Assembly: GCF_004115925.1 (NCBI RefSeq)
Contig: NZ_SDDX01000020.1
Location: 62,001 to 126,000, forward strand
Direction: 5' to 3'
Source of the DNA: Lelliottia nimipressuralis
GTDB lineage: Bacteria; Pseudomonadota; Gammaproteobacteria; Enterobacterales; Enterobacteriaceae
Length of the DNA stretch: 64,000 nucleotides
The position numbers and the translations under genes were made by a program. Position 1 is the first letter of the stretch. Each line of letters begins with the position of its first letter. The notes beneath the pieces were generated by a model that saw nothing but the letters and a program-made list of their open reading frames with translations, did no database searches and was not told the origin of the DNA. This document shows, one piece after another, positions 40,198 to 49,786 of the stretch.

Positions 40198-42168
40198 ATG
40201 AGTGGCTCAGGCTATATCAACGCTAGCCAGGACAAAATGAAAAGCCGCTTCGATTCGGTGGCCGAGCAGACCGGGCTGTTTGCCGGTGACGGCGGTTTTG
40301 ATATTACCGTCGGCAATCACACCCAGCTCGACGGTGCGGTTATCGCGTCCACAGCCACGGCGGATAAAAACAGCCTCGATACCGGCACGCTTGGGTTTAG
40401 CGATCTGCAAAACGAAGCGGATTATAAAGTCAACCACGCGGGCATTAGCCTGAGCGGCGGCGGTAGCTTTGGCGGCGATCAGTTCAAAGGCAATATGCCG
40501 GGCGGGATGATCTCGGCGGTAAGCCATAGCGGGCACGCGGAAGGGACCACGCAGGCGGCAGTGGCGAACGGGTCGATCACCGTGCGCGATCAGGCGAACC
40601 AGAAGCAGGACGTGGCAGATCTGAGCCGTGACACCGAACATGCCAACGACAGCATCAGCCCAATCTTCGATAAGGAGAAAGAGCAAAACCGGCTGAAGGC
40701 GGTGAGCTTAATCAGCGACATCGGCAGCCAGGCGGCGGATATCGCGCGGACGCAGGGTGATATCAACGGGCTGAAGAAAGCCCAGAGCGAACTGAAAACG
40801 ACACTGCCAGCTAATGCGACAGAGGAACAACGGCTGGATTATCTTGCGAATCTGCGTAATTCGCAGGCGTACAAAGAGGAAATGCAGCAGTACGGTACAG
40901 GGAGCGATATCCAGCGTGGTATCCAGGCGGCGACGGCAGCGCTTCAGGGACTGGCGGGTGGAAATATTGCGGGTGCCCTTGCGGGGGCGAGTGCTCCACA
41001 GCTGGCGCATATGCTGAAACCGACCGAAGGTAGTCCCGTTGTCAATACAATTGCACATGCCATTCTCGGCGGAGCAGTGGCGGCATTGCAGGGTAACAAT
41101 GCGGCGGCAGGAGCCATGGGCGCTGCGGCGGGAGAAGTTATCGCCCGTCAGCTTTACCCGGATGTAGCGAAAGATAAATTAACGGAAGAGGAGAAGCAGA
41201 CGATCAGCGCGCTGGCCTCAATTTCCGCGGGAATTGCGGGCGGGTTGACGGGCGACAGCGCATTGTCCGCAGCAACGGGCGCGCAGGCCGGGAAGAATGC
41301 GGTGGAGAATAACTATCTGAGTGTCGGTAGTCCTCAGAAGTACGTTGAACAGCTCAAGGCGTGCCGTGGAAATGCGAACTGTGAGCAGACTATCCGCAAG
41401 GATATTGCCAAAGAATCATCAGATAACGTTCAGAAGCTGAAAGCCTGCTGGGATGCTGGTGATACTCAATGTGTTGCACAAATGCGCAATCAGATTGAGC
41501 TGAGCCAGCAGGCTTATACTGATCTGCGCAAGCAGGATGAGTTGGTTGGACGCACTTATGAGGCTTCTGCAAACTGGTATGCAGATATTATTGATCAGTG
41601 TTCTGGAAAATGCGGCTGGCTCGAAGCGGCGCTGGCAAAAACGACGGCTGAAGGACTCACTAACGCTGTTTATGGCACACTGGGTGCGGGGAGCCTGCCA
41701 AAGCCAGGACAGACGGTTAAGCCTGTCGATCCAGCAAACAATCCCGTCATTCAGCTTGAACGTCCGACGACGTCAGGGCTTAAGTTGACCTCCGATCCGG
41801 ATAGAACAACCACTGTACTGGGAACCTATCGGGACGACACAGGGGCTATTATCAAAGAGCTTGGATTGCCCAAATCGACAGATCTTGGCGGTAGAAAAGG
41901 CGGGTTTAATTTATTAAATACACCTGATGAATTGTATCAAAACCCAACTCAGTTTTGGAAAGAGTACAATAAGCCATGGCTTGATAACGCTATAGCAAGG
42001 AATGATCCGATAGTGCTTGCGACAAAGCCAAGTAATGATAATTTATATCGACTGGATAGTGCCACGGGCAAAAGTGAGTTGACGGGCTTTGGACGAGAGT
42101 TTAATTATCTGTTAGACCATGGTTACTCATTCGATAGCAAAACAATGCAGATGATAAAGGGTAAATAG
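40198..42168 (+). pseudogene. C-terminal fragment of a CdiA/hemagglutinin-type toxin with PT-VENN and toxin domain
   Basis: 656 codons from the first ATG, but the homology continues upstream of it ([12 protein letters not shown]) to the junction near 40,160. Seen: end of filamentous repeats ([38 protein letters not shown]), pretoxin region with VENN at residues 369-372 (41,302-41,313), and 284 residues of variable C-terminus ending in a compact domain ([39 protein letters not shown]). The toxin activity is not identified. Without the TPS signal and most of the exoprotein it cannot be secreted. Whether it is translated from ATG 40,198, with no close ribosome site, is unclear. Confidence 0.8.
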
Positions 42169-42169
42169 C

Positions 42170-42601
42170 ATGAACCAATATTTATCACCATTTTGCGAAA
42201 TTTTTGGCGATATTATTAAGCGCTATGGATTTAATGTGACTGCGTTTGATAATGATACTATCATTATGGCCGGGAGAGGCTATCAACTGGTCTTTGTTAT
42301 ATGGCGAGAAGCGGTTGAAATAAGCTACTGTGTGATAAAAAATGATACTGAGGTTGTCACTTATAACGTCAGGGATTTCATTATTACTTATATGACAGAT
42401 GCTGACCGGACAATATCAGAAATCACGTTTACTGCGGATCAAAATGAAGTGTACAAAAGAAATATCTACAGTCTTAATCACTTCGCAAATGCATTGAAAA
42501 ACCATTTTCCCGATATGCTCGAAGGGCGTATGGATTGGCTTGAATTATTTGAAAAGTCAGAATGGTATCGTGAACCAAGAGTCGAAAACAGAAAAGCCTG
42601 A
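42170..42601 (+). CDS. Probable cognate CDI immunity protein
   Basis: 143 aa, starting one base after the toxin stop, the usual cdiI position. Low GC against its neighbours (about 38 percent by eye), acidic, no signal peptide. Seen: YLSPFCEIFGDIIKRYGF and an aromatic-rich middle; no recognised family. Immunity role is inferred from position only. Confidence 0.65.
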   Translation: MNQYLSPFCEIFGDIIKRYGFNVTAFDNDTIIMAGRGYQLVFVIWREAVEISYCVIKNDTEVVTYNVRDFIITYMTDADRTISEITFTADQNEVYKRNIYSLNHFANALKNHFPDMLEGRMDWLELFEKSEWYREPRVENRKA

Positions 42602-42671
42602 GGTGTTGGGATGATTTTAATACTCACTCTGGTGTGCGGGAGCGGTGTATTCATTTTTTGAGCCAAAAAAA

Positions 42672-42695
42672 AGACGACAGTGAGGTTTGTCGTCT
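42672..42695 (-). terminator. Terminator of the DUF523/lipid operon
   Basis: AGACGACA / TGTCGTCT stem with an 8-base loop; on the minus strand it is followed by T8. It lies 54 bases after the DUF523-DUF1722 gene stop. Confidence 0.88.
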
Positions 42696-42748
42696 AAAGA
42701 TGCTACCTGTAAGGACCTTTTGGGCTTGGGGTCTCTCGTTTTGGACTA

Positions 42749-43708
42749 TCAGCTAATGGCCAGCCGCAGGCCTAAGTCTTGCGGGTACGGGTCGAAGTAG
42801 TTTTGCGTCAGGAGATAGCGGTCCGGGTGCTCAGCCAGATAATGTTTCAACAGCGTGAGCGGGGCGAGGATCGGCAGCTGACCGGCGCGGTAGTTGAGGA
42901 TAACTTCACGCAACTCCACGCGCTGGCGGGTATTGAGCTGTTTACGGAAATAGCCCTGAATGTGCATCAGCACGTTGGTGTGGTTTTTGCGCGACGCGGG
43001 CTGTTTCAAAATCGCCATCAGTTTCTCACGATAGACCGCAAAAAAGGCATCCAGATCGTCCCATTCGTGAAGCGACGCCACAAAAGGCCCGATCTCGCGA
43101 TAACCGGCTTGATTATGTGCCAGCAGTTGCAGCTTGTAGCGGCTGTGAAAAGCCAGCAGCGCACCGCGTGTCAGGCCGCTGGCGCGGAGCATGTTCAGCT
43201 CGTGCAGGGCAAATACCCGCGCGATAAAGTTCTCCCGCAGTACCGGATCGTGCAACCGCCCGTCTTCCTCCACTGGCAGCCACGGATATTTTTCCTGCAT
43301 CGCGGCGGTGAAGAGGCCGTTTCCCTCTTTCTGGCCAGGATTTCCCGCTTCGTCGTAGATGCGCACGCGCTCCATGCCGCAGCTTGGCGATTTGGCGCAG
43401 ACGATGAAACCGGCGTAATCGGCAATACCCGGCAAATAGTGCCCGGCAAACTCGGCCATTTTATGGGTGATGTCTTCATGGGGGGCCTGGGTAAAACGCA
43501 TGTGCATCTCACTGTCGGGCGTTTTGACCAGCCGCAGCGCCGGGCGAGGGACGGGCAAGCCCACCGCCATTTCCGGGCATACGGGTTTAAATGTTACCCA
43601 TTGCGCCAGTGCATCCATCAAAAAGCTCATGCGTTTATGTCCGCCGTCGAACCGTACGGCTGAGCCGGTCAGACATCCGCTGATACCGAGAATGGGTTTA
43701 TTGTTCAT
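42749..43708 (-). CDS. DUF523-DUF1722 (YbgA-type) protein
   Basis: 319 aa. Seen: N-terminal DUF523 (ILGISGCLTGSAVRFDGGHK with CPE in FKPVCPEMAVGLPVPR, and CAKSPSCGMERVRIYD, a Cys pattern suggesting metal or Fe-S binding) and C-terminal DUF1722 (LLAFHSRYKLQLLAHNQAGY; KNHTNVLMHIQGYFRKQL). Known: E. coli YbgA has DUF1722 and sits beside photolyase phrB. DUF523 domains occur in 2-thiouracil desulfidases. Twelve bases after the DUF3833 gene, likely last gene of the operon. Confidence 0.88.
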   Translation of the reverse strand: MNNKPILGISGCLTGSAVRFDGGHKRMSFLMDALAQWVTFKPVCPEMAVGLPVPRPALRLVKTPDSEMHMRFTQAPHEDITHKMAEFAGHYLPGIADYAGFIVCAKSPSCGMERVRIYDEAGNPGQKEGNGLFTAAMQEKYPWLPVEEDGRLHDPVLRENFIARVFALHELNMLRASGLTRGALLAFHSRYKLQLLAHNQAGYREIGPFVASLHEWDDLDAFFAVYREKLMAILKQPASRKNHTNVLMHIQGYFRKQLNTRQRVELREVILNYRAGQLPILAPLTLLKHYLAEHPDRYLLTQNYFDPYPQDLGLRLAIS

Positions 43709-43720
43709 GGTGTTGTCCCC

Positions 43721-44251
43721 TTACTGCTCGTTGCGGGTGAAGAAAATGGTCACCGTTCCGACGTTAAAGCCAAACTTCGTCATCGCGGTTTTATTGAAGA
43801 GGTGTTTGCCGTCCTGCAAATACATCCAGTCGTCGAAGTGCAGTAGCCAGGTTTTGCCGTCGGCTTTGACGTTCATGCTGTAGCGCCAGTTGAAGGCGTT
43901 TCCCGCCGCCTGGCCGGTCGCCACGCCCTCGATATCCCCCGCACGACCTTCAAAGCGATCGGCGCTGACGCGCCGGATATGCCATACGCGCTGCTGTTTT
44001 TCGCCATCGTCATACACAAACTGCTCGTTGAGCGTCAGCGTATCGCCGCTGACCTCGCCCTTGAGATCGACGTGGAAGCGGCGAATTTGCTTCCCGCTGC
44101 GATCCTGCACCATTCCATAGGCTTCGGTCTGGCCCTGAAAATAGTGGAAGATATCGAGCCGCGGTTGCTGATCGTGGTAATCGTTAATGTCCGCGCTACA
44201 GCCCGCCAGCAGCGTCATCAGCACCAGGCCGAGAGTCAGAAAACGTTTCAT
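43721..44251 (-). CDS. DUF3833 lipoprotein
   Basis: 176 aa with lipobox LVLMTLLAGCSADIND. Seen: DUF3833 pattern DIFHYFQGQTEAYGMVQDRSG, WHIRRVSADRFEGRAGDIEG and DDWMYLQDGKHLFNKTAMTK; a lipocalin-like beta fold is likely. Function unknown but the family recurs with Cfa-like and DUF2878 genes. Its start overlaps the previous gene by 4 bases. Confidence 0.87.
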   Translation of the reverse strand: MKRFLTLGLVLMTLLAGCSADINDYHDQQPRLDIFHYFQGQTEAYGMVQDRSGKQIRRFHVDLKGEVSGDTLTLNEQFVYDDGEKQQRVWHIRRVSADRFEGRAGDIEGVATGQAAGNAFNWRYSMNVKADGKTWLLHFDDWMYLQDGKHLFNKTAMTKFGFNVGTVTIFFTRNEQ

Positions 44252-44775
44252 GGTTTACCTCCGAGCAACTGCAGTCGTAGTTCGGGATATTGCGTACGAG
44301 GACCGAGCCAGATCGCCAGAAAGCGCTCGCTGAAGGTCGCCGATTGCGGTGGGCCGAGCGGTGTGAATGCCGAACGGTCGGTCGGGGCGCGATACCAGAA
44401 TTGCCCCTGCCCGTTATTCACGACAAACGCCAGCTGGCTTCCCTGATTTACATTGGGCCAAATTGCCTGCAGCCTGCGCAGCCATTCGGCGCTGTTGGGT
44501 TCACTGTCCAGAATGCCCTGTGCCTGCCACTGCTCGCGGGTGGCGTCGACCAGTTCGTCACGGCTGATACTGCGCTGATAGGTAATCAGCAGCACCTGAT
44601 CCTGTTGCAGGCCGGTATAACGCCCATCCGGGGTGCTCAGTTGGGAGCGATAAACGTTAAACGGGCCCCAGGTGAGGGTCGCCTCGCCCACTTTGCGCCA
44701 GGTGAGCCAGTCGGCGGCGTGCGCCGCAGGGAGCGCGGCAGCCAGCCAGAGCAGAAGCAGCAAAGCGGATCTCAT
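44248..44775 (-). CDS. Chalcone-isomerase-like exported protein
   Basis: 175 aa with a signal peptide (LLLLLWLAAALPAAHA before ADWLTW). Seen: VGEATLTWGPFNVYRSQLST and YQRSISRDELVDATREQW, typical of the bacterial chalcone-isomerase-like family, a fatty-acid-binding fold. ATG at 44,775 overlaps the DUF2878 stop (ATGA). Periplasmic lipid or fatty-acid handling is an inference. Confidence 0.83.
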   Translation of the reverse strand: MRSALLLLLWLAAALPAAHAADWLTWRKVGEATLTWGPFNVYRSQLSTPDGRYTGLQQDQVLLITYQRSISRDELVDATREQWQAQGILDSEPNSAEWLRRLQAIWPNVNQGSQLAFVVNNGQGQFWYRAPTDRSAFTPLGPPQSATFSERFLAIWLGPRTQYPELRLQLLGGKP

Positions 44776-45257
44776 CGTTGCCTCCCCACCAGCAGATGGA
44801 AAAAGAGAATCAGTACCAGCCAGCCCATCGCCATCCAGCTCAGGACGATGAATGACGGTGCCTGAAAGGTGATCGCGCCCAGCCGCTCGCCGAGAAAATA
44901 GGCCACCGGACCGCCGGCGGTGCCCATCAGAACCAGCAGCCAGCGCGGCAGCGCGGTGGTCGTCGTGAGCTGGGTCCAGACGCAGGCGAACATCAGCCAA
45001 AGCGCCATCATCCAGAGAGGCAAAATCCCTTCGCCGTTGAAGCGCAGCAGACCGGTCAGCGACCAGAGGGTGTCCAGAGAACTCCCGGCGACCGCCAGCA
45101 TAAGGGCGAAGAGTCGCTGGACCGGTTTCAGCATCAGGCAGGCCAGCAGCGCCAGCGCGAGCCACACAATCACTCCCCGCTCACGAAACATCACCACCAG
45201 CGTCCAGTAGAGATCGAACGCGATGGCGAGGACGAAGACCTGCACATGGCGGTTCAT
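44772..45257 (-). CDS. DUF2878 inner-membrane protein
   Basis: 161 aa, about five transmembrane helices. The ATG at 45,257 ([20 protein letters not shown]) overlaps the methyltransferase stop by 4 bases; an upstream start would lie deep in that gene. Seen: DTLWSLTGLLRF and GGPVAYFLGERLGAI, characteristic of the family. Function unknown. Confidence 0.86.
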   Translation of the reverse strand: MNRHVQVFVLAIAFDLYWTLVVMFRERGVIVWLALALLACLMLKPVQRLFALMLAVAGSSLDTLWSLTGLLRFNGEGILPLWMMALWLMFACVWTQLTTTTALPRWLLVLMGTAGGPVAYFLGERLGAITFQAPSFIVLSWMAMGWLVLILFFHLLVGRQR

Positions 45258-46474
45258 ACGCGCTCTGCCGTCAGTTGCACCACGCTGATGGTGCGGGCGT
45301 TGAACCCGGCTTCGCAGTAGCCCAGGTAGTAGAGCCACATGCGGCGAAAACGCTCGTCAAAGCCGAGTTTTTCGATCTCCTGCCAGGCGTGGAGGAAGCG
45401 CGTGCGCCAGTGTGTCAGGGTGCGGGCGTAGTCCGGTCCCATGTCGAAAAGGTTGCGTACCACGAAGTCCGTGTGGCGCGTCATCAGTTCGTTCATCGCC
45501 GTAATGCTCGGCAAAAAGCCGCCGGGGAAGATGTAGCGCTGAATGAAATCGACGCTTTTGCTGTAGTCGCGATAGCGCTGGTCCTGAATGGTGATCGCCT
45601 GAAGCGCCATTTTGCCGCCGGGGCGCAGGCGGGCCTGGCAGGTGCGGAAAAACTCCGGCAGAAAGGTTTTGCCGACCGCTTCGATCATCTCAACGGACAC
45701 CAGCTTGTCGTACTCCCCGGTTAAGTCGCGGTAATCACACAGCAAAACCTGGACTTTATCCTGCAACCCGGCGCGGTTAATCCGTGCCTGCGCCCAGCAA
45801 AACTGCTCGTAAGAGAGCGTGGTGGTGGTGACCCGACAGCCGTAGTGGCGCGCGGCGAATTCGGCCATTGCTCCCCAGCCGGTGCCAATCTCCAGCAGAT
45901 GATCGTCCGGCGTCAGCGCCAGCTGATCGCACAGGCGGGCCATTTTTGCCTTTTGCGCGGCCGTCAGATCCTGATCCGGCGAGGTAAAAAGGGCGCTGGA
46001 ATAGAGCAGCTCTTCGTCGAGAAACTGGGCATAAAAGGTGTTGCCGAGATCGTAATGGGCGGCAATATTTTCCCGCGCCTGCTGGCGATGGTTGCGGCGC
46101 ATCCAGTGGCGTAGCCGTTCGACGGGCTTGCCCAGCAGTCGAAAACCGCTCTCCAGCCGCCCCAGCGTTTTACCGTTAAGGGCGAGGATGTGCAGCAGCG
46201 TGGTGAGCTGATGCGTCTCCCACTCGCCGTCCATCCAGGCTTCGGCGGCGGCCAGACTTCCGCCCGTCAGCAGTCGCCGGTAAACGGAGGAGGAGAGAAC
46301 CTCCACGTCGGCATGCAGGGCCGCGCTGGCGTCGCCAAAATGGAACGTCTGGTTACCTTCGCGTACGGTCAGCGAACCCTGTTGTAAGTCCCCCAGCAGG
46401 CGGAACAGCAGCCAGCGCGCCATGCGCGCGTTGCGCGGATAGTCTGGCTCAAACGCATAAACGGGATCGGTCAT
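45254..46474 (-). CDS. Cfa-like SAM-dependent fatty-acyl methyltransferase
   Basis: 406 aa of the cyclopropane-fatty-acyl-phospholipid synthase family. Seen: SAM-binding motif [20 protein letters not shown] (about 194-212), N-terminal lipid-recognition region ([20 protein letters not shown]) and [18 protein letters not shown]. Acts on membrane phospholipid acyl chains. Known: paralogues linked to DUF1365 and an FAD oxidoreductase make methylated or furan fatty acids in other bacteria. E. coli cfa itself lies elsewhere, so this is a second type. Confidence 0.9.
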   Translation of the reverse strand: MTDPVYAFEPDYPRNARMARWLLFRLLGDLQQGSLTVREGNQTFHFGDASAALHADVEVLSSSVYRRLLTGGSLAAAEAWMDGEWETHQLTTLLHILALNGKTLGRLESGFRLLGKPVERLRHWMRRNHRQQARENIAAHYDLGNTFYAQFLDEELLYSSALFTSPDQDLTAAQKAKMARLCDQLALTPDDHLLEIGTGWGAMAEFAARHYGCRVTTTTLSYEQFCWAQARINRAGLQDKVQVLLCDYRDLTGEYDKLVSVEMIEAVGKTFLPEFFRTCQARLRPGGKMALQAITIQDQRYRDYSKSVDFIQRYIFPGGFLPSITAMNELMTRHTDFVVRNLFDMGPDYARTLTHWRTRFLHAWQEIEKLGFDERFRRMWLYYLGYCEAGFNARTISVVQLTAERV

Positions 46475-47193
46475 GAGCGTTCACTCCTGCTGGTGGGATG
46501 GGGATGGATGGGTACGCGTTTGAGCCACAGCCGCAGCGCCTGCCAGTAAATGGCGAGGACGGTTTTGAGCGTCATGAGCGGAATGCGCCACAGCAGCGAA
46601 CTCAGCGCCGCACGTGTCAGAGGTTGACGAGTGAGCATCAGCGTGGCATCAAACACTTTTGCTTCCTGATGGTTCTCAATGTGCATGAATAAGGTTTTTG
46701 CCGGGCGATTGAAGCGCCAGTGGTACACCATATCCATTGGATTGAACGGCGAAACGTGGAAGGCTTTCGCCATCGGGCGCGCCTCCTGCCCGTTTACTGC
46801 GTAGTAATGCCGCTCGTTCCACGGCGTGTTGCGCACTTCGGCGAGCACCCAGCGCAGGACATCCTGCTGGTCAAAGCAGTAATAAAAATTGACCGGATTA
46901 AAATGAATACCGAAATAGCGCAGCTGGGTGAGCAGCATCACCCGGCCATCGGTGCGCTCACCGGTCAGCGTCTCCAGCCTGGTGAGCACCTGCTCTTTGA
47001 GCGGCTCGCCCAGCGGATAATCGCGATCGTAAAACGACGCGGCGGCAAAGCGGTTACGGCGAATGCCCAGCGACGGCAGGCGCGTCAGCTCGTCGAGATC
47101 GAGCCACGCCAAAAAAATGCTGTAGCGGAAATGGTGCGCTCGCGGCAGCAGACGGCGGTGGCGAAGCACGCCCTGATAGAGGCAACTGTTCAT
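46471..47193 (-). CDS. DUF1365 protein
   Basis: 240 aa. Seen: [20 protein letters not shown] and [16 protein letters not shown] at the N-terminus, [17 protein letters not shown] and [16 protein letters not shown], all typical of DUF1365. Companion of Cfa-like enzymes and FAD oxidoreductases in many bacteria; biochemical role not established. Overlaps its neighbours by 4 bases on both sides. Confidence 0.9.
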   Translation of the reverse strand: MNSCLYQGVLRHRRLLPRAHHFRYSIFLAWLDLDELTRLPSLGIRRNRFAAASFYDRDYPLGEPLKEQVLTRLETLTGERTDGRVMLLTQLRYFGIHFNPVNFYYCFDQQDVLRWVLAEVRNTPWNERHYYAVNGQEARPMAKAFHVSPFNPMDMVYHWRFNRPAKTLFMHIENHQEAKVFDATLMLTRQPLTRAALSSLLWRIPLMTLKTVLAIYWQALRLWLKRVPIHPHPTSRSERS

Positions 47194-48455
47194 GTTCCTT
47201 CCCCTCCCACTCCTGCGATCCCCGTCACCACGTCGAGCGCGCTGCGCACGCCATCCTCGTGAAATCCGTTGTACCAGTAGGCACCGCAGAACCAGCTTCG
47301 CTGCTGGCCGTTGATCTCGGCGCGGCGCGTCTGGGCACGCCAGCTTTTTGGGTTGAACTGCGGATGTTCATACACAAAGCGTTGCCAGACGTAACGCTCG
47401 TCGATGGGAGAATCCGGATTCAGGGTGACGCAGAACAGCGGCGCGCCCTCTGGCAGCCCTTGTAAAATGTTCATGTTGTAGGTCACGCAGGCGCTGTTTT
47501 GTTCCCGATCGTTCAGACGATAGTTCCAGCTTGCCCAGGCTCGTTCACGCACCGGCAGCCAGCGTTTGTCGCTGTGCAGCACTACCTCGTTACGCTGCCA
47601 GCCGATGTCACCGAGGATCTGTTTTTCCGCGAGCGAGGGATTAGCCAGCAGCGCCAGCGCCTGGCGGGAGTGGCAGGCGAAAATGACCTGATCGAAGGTG
47701 TGAGTCCCGTCGGCAAGTTCAATGTCAACCTGGTGGGGGTGGCGGATCACCTTCTGCACGAGTGCATCCGTGCGCAGCGTCAGGCGAGTGCCCAGCTGCG
47801 TAACGAGTGCGCGGACATATTCGCGCGATCCGCCGGGCACCACGTACCACTGGGGACGATGGGTGATGTCCAGCAGCCCGTGATTCTCAAAAAAGCGTAA
47901 AAACAGGGCGAGCGGAAAACGGCGCATCTCCTGCAACGAGGAGGACCAGATCGCCGCGCCCATCGGCAGAATGTAGTGCCGGGCGAAGAAAGGGCTGAAG
48001 TGGTGCTGTTCCAGGAACGTTTGCAGCGTGTCGTTATTGCTGGTGCCCTTATTCAGCGTCTGTTTCGCCAGTTTGTTAAACCGCACGATGGATTTCAGCA
48101 GCCGCCAGAAGGTCGGGTTCAGCAGATTGCGCCGCTGGGCAAACAGGCTGGAGAGCGTGTGGCCGTTGTATTCCAGCCCGCTGGCCGGGTTATGCACAGA
48201 AAAGCTCATCTGCGTTTTTTGCCCGCTAATACCCAGCTCGCCCAGCAGGCCCATAAAGCGGGGATAGGTGCGGTCGTTGTAAACGATGAAACCGGTGTCG
48301 ATGGAAAAATCTCCCGACGGCGTGGTGACATCGACCGTGGCGGTATGGCCGCCGACGGTGGTGGCCGCTTCGAACAGCGTCACCTGATGGTGCCCGGCCA
48401 GCCGCCAGGCGCAGGTCAGCCCGGCGATCCCACTGCCGATGATGGCGATGTTCAT
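47190..48455 (-). CDS. FAD-dependent amine-oxidase-like oxidoreductase
   Basis: 421 aa. Seen: N-terminal dinucleotide fold [20 protein letters not shown] with GGHTATVDV just after, the flavin amine oxidase/desaturase pattern, and [19 protein letters not shown]. Known: proteins of this kind next to DUF1365 and Cfa-like genes act in unusual fatty-acid formation (desaturase or oxygenase step). Substrate here is inferred. Confidence 0.9.
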   Translation of the reverse strand: MNIAIIGSGIAGLTCAWRLAGHHQVTLFEAATTVGGHTATVDVTTPSGDFSIDTGFIVYNDRTYPRFMGLLGELGISGQKTQMSFSVHNPASGLEYNGHTLSSLFAQRRNLLNPTFWRLLKSIVRFNKLAKQTLNKGTSNNDTLQTFLEQHHFSPFFARHYILPMGAAIWSSSLQEMRRFPLALFLRFFENHGLLDITHRPQWYVVPGGSREYVRALVTQLGTRLTLRTDALVQKVIRHPHQVDIELADGTHTFDQVIFACHSRQALALLANPSLAEKQILGDIGWQRNEVVLHSDKRWLPVRERAWASWNYRLNDREQNSACVTYNMNILQGLPEGAPLFCVTLNPDSPIDERYVWQRFVYEHPQFNPKSWRAQTRRAEINGQQRSWFCGAYWYNGFHEDGVRSALDVVTGIAGVGGEGT

Positions 48456-49171
48456 GAGCGCACCATCCTGCGCAGCAGCGCGTTCTGCACAAACGGCGGC
48501 AGGGACGCCAGCAGCCGCAGGATCACACCAAACCCGGCAGGAAACGCGATGTGCGTTTTGCCTTTCGCCACGCCACGGCGGATGGCGGCAACGGCCTGCT
48601 CTACGCTGACTTTGCCGGGCATCGGGAAATCATTTTTACGGGTGAGGGGCGTGTCGACAAAGCCTGGGGAAACGACCGTAACGGCCACGCCTTTAGGCTC
48701 CCAGTCCAGACGCAGGCTGTTGGCAAACCACGTCAGCGCTGCTTTGGATGCGCCGTAAGCCTCGGCGCGTGGGAAGTGCAGCCAGTGCGCCATGGAACTG
48801 ACCAGCACCACGCGGCTACCGGGCGCAAGTTGATCCTGAAGCGCGGCCAGGCAGTTCACCGGGCCGAGAAAATTGGTGCGCATGACCCGCGTGACGCGAT
48901 CGATGTCGATCGACCCGTGATCGAGATATTCGCAGGTTCCGGCGCACAAAACGGCGAGATCCACGGGGCAATCGGCCAACGCGTCGCGACAGGCCTGTGC
49001 GTCGGTCATGTCAAACTGACGCAGGGAGATTAGCGGGCTGTACTGGCGCAGGGCCTCAAGGCGGGCAGCATCCCTGCCGCAGGCGATGACGCGGCAGCCG
49101 TCATCCGCCCAGGACTTCGCCAGCTCCTCGCCAATCCCTGAGCTTGCGCCGGTGATGAGGACAGTCATCAT
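48452..49171 (-). CDS. Short-chain dehydrogenase/reductase
   Basis: 239 aa classical SDR. Seen: TGASSGIGEELAKSW cofactor motif, catalytic Ser in VLVSSMAHWL and Tyr-Lys in AEAYGASKAALTWF, and PGFVDTPLT. Oxidoreductase step on an unknown carbonyl or alcohol substrate. Overlaps neighbours by 4 bases. Confidence 0.92.
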   Translation of the reverse strand: MMTVLITGASSGIGEELAKSWADDGCRVIACGRDAARLEALRQYSPLISLRQFDMTDAQACRDALADCPVDLAVLCAGTCEYLDHGSIDIDRVTRVMRTNFLGPVNCLAALQDQLAPGSRVVLVSSMAHWLHFPRAEAYGASKAALTWFANSLRLDWEPKGVAVTVVSPGFVDTPLTRKNDFPMPGKVSVEQAVAAIRRGVAKGKTHIAFPAGFGVILRLLASLPPFVQNALLRRMVRS

Positions 49172-49602
49172 GGGCGCACCCTCCTTTTCACACCGCGAAC
49201 CGCCCAGCCCAGCACCGGCAGGTGTTCGTAAATCATCTCTCCGGCATCGTAATAATCCCGCTGGCGTTTCACTGTGCCGTCCTGCACGTCCACCACGGAA
49301 CAGCCTGGCAGAGCCAGCGTATTACCCTCCGTTAAACGGGGATGCGACCAGTGCATGGTCCAGGTGAGCGCGAAACGGTCACCGTCGGTAAATGGCTTAT
49401 CGATGGAGAAATGACACTGGTCCACATTGGCCAGCAGATGGGTGAAGTAACGCTGGATCGCGAACAGCCCCTGATGCTCACCGAAAGGATCAATCAGCAC
49501 GGCTTCAGGATGATAGAGCGCAGGCAGCGCCGAGGGCGGCTGGTTGTCCAGCTCGGCGTAATAACTCACGAACCGATCGATGACGGTGTGCACGGCGCTC
49601 AT
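49168..49602 (-). CDS. NTF2/SnoaL-like protein, first gene of the lipid operon
   Basis: 144 aa. The ATG at 49,602 (AAAGGTGAGTCA upstream) gives MSAVHTVIDRFVSYYAELDN; the frame is open 13 codons more but into the promoter region. Seen: NTF2-like cone-fold pattern ALYHPEAVLIDPFGEHQG and FALTWTMHWSHPRL. Known family roles range from isomerases to binding proteins. Confidence 0.86.
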   Translation of the reverse strand: MSAVHTVIDRFVSYYAELDNQPPSALPALYHPEAVLIDPFGEHQGLFAIQRYFTHLLANVDQCHFSIDKPFTDGDRFALTWTMHWSHPRLTEGNTLALPGCSVVDVQDGTVKRQRDYYDAGEMIYEHLPVLGWAVRGVKRRVRP

Positions 49603-49648
49603 TGACTCACCTTTGCGGTTGACGATCCTGAAAAAACCCAATAATTAA

Positions 49649-49680
49649 AACTTACACAAACAATGATATTTGTCCAAGTT
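49649..49680 (-). promoter_or_regulatory. MlrA-type operator in the lipid operon promoter
   Basis: Minus strand reads AACTTGGACA, 12 bases, TGTGTAAGTT: an inverted repeat (10 of 12 arm positions match when the arms are taken as 12-mers). The E. coli MlrA consensus from memory is AAAATTGTACA-12N-TGTACAATTTT; spacing is identical and 15 of 20 compared arm bases agree. It overlaps TTGGAC, a possible -35, with TAAGTT 17 bases on. It lies 47 bp before the first gene. Confidence 0.6.
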
Positions 49681-49786
49681 TGATTTGGATTATTTATAAA
49701 TTAGTGATTTATTTCAATTGGATAGGAAAGGTGATTTTTGCGGGGATTAATGCGCTCCCGATAGCGGGGCAGGAGCGCAGGACGAA

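Noticed and set aside
42611-42661. 16-codon hydrophobic ORF after the immunity gene
   Set aside because: Too short, no ribosome site, probably chance.
42779-43663. 294-codon frame antisense to the DUF523-DUF1722 gene
   Set aside because: Shadow; the minus-strand gene carries all conserved motifs.
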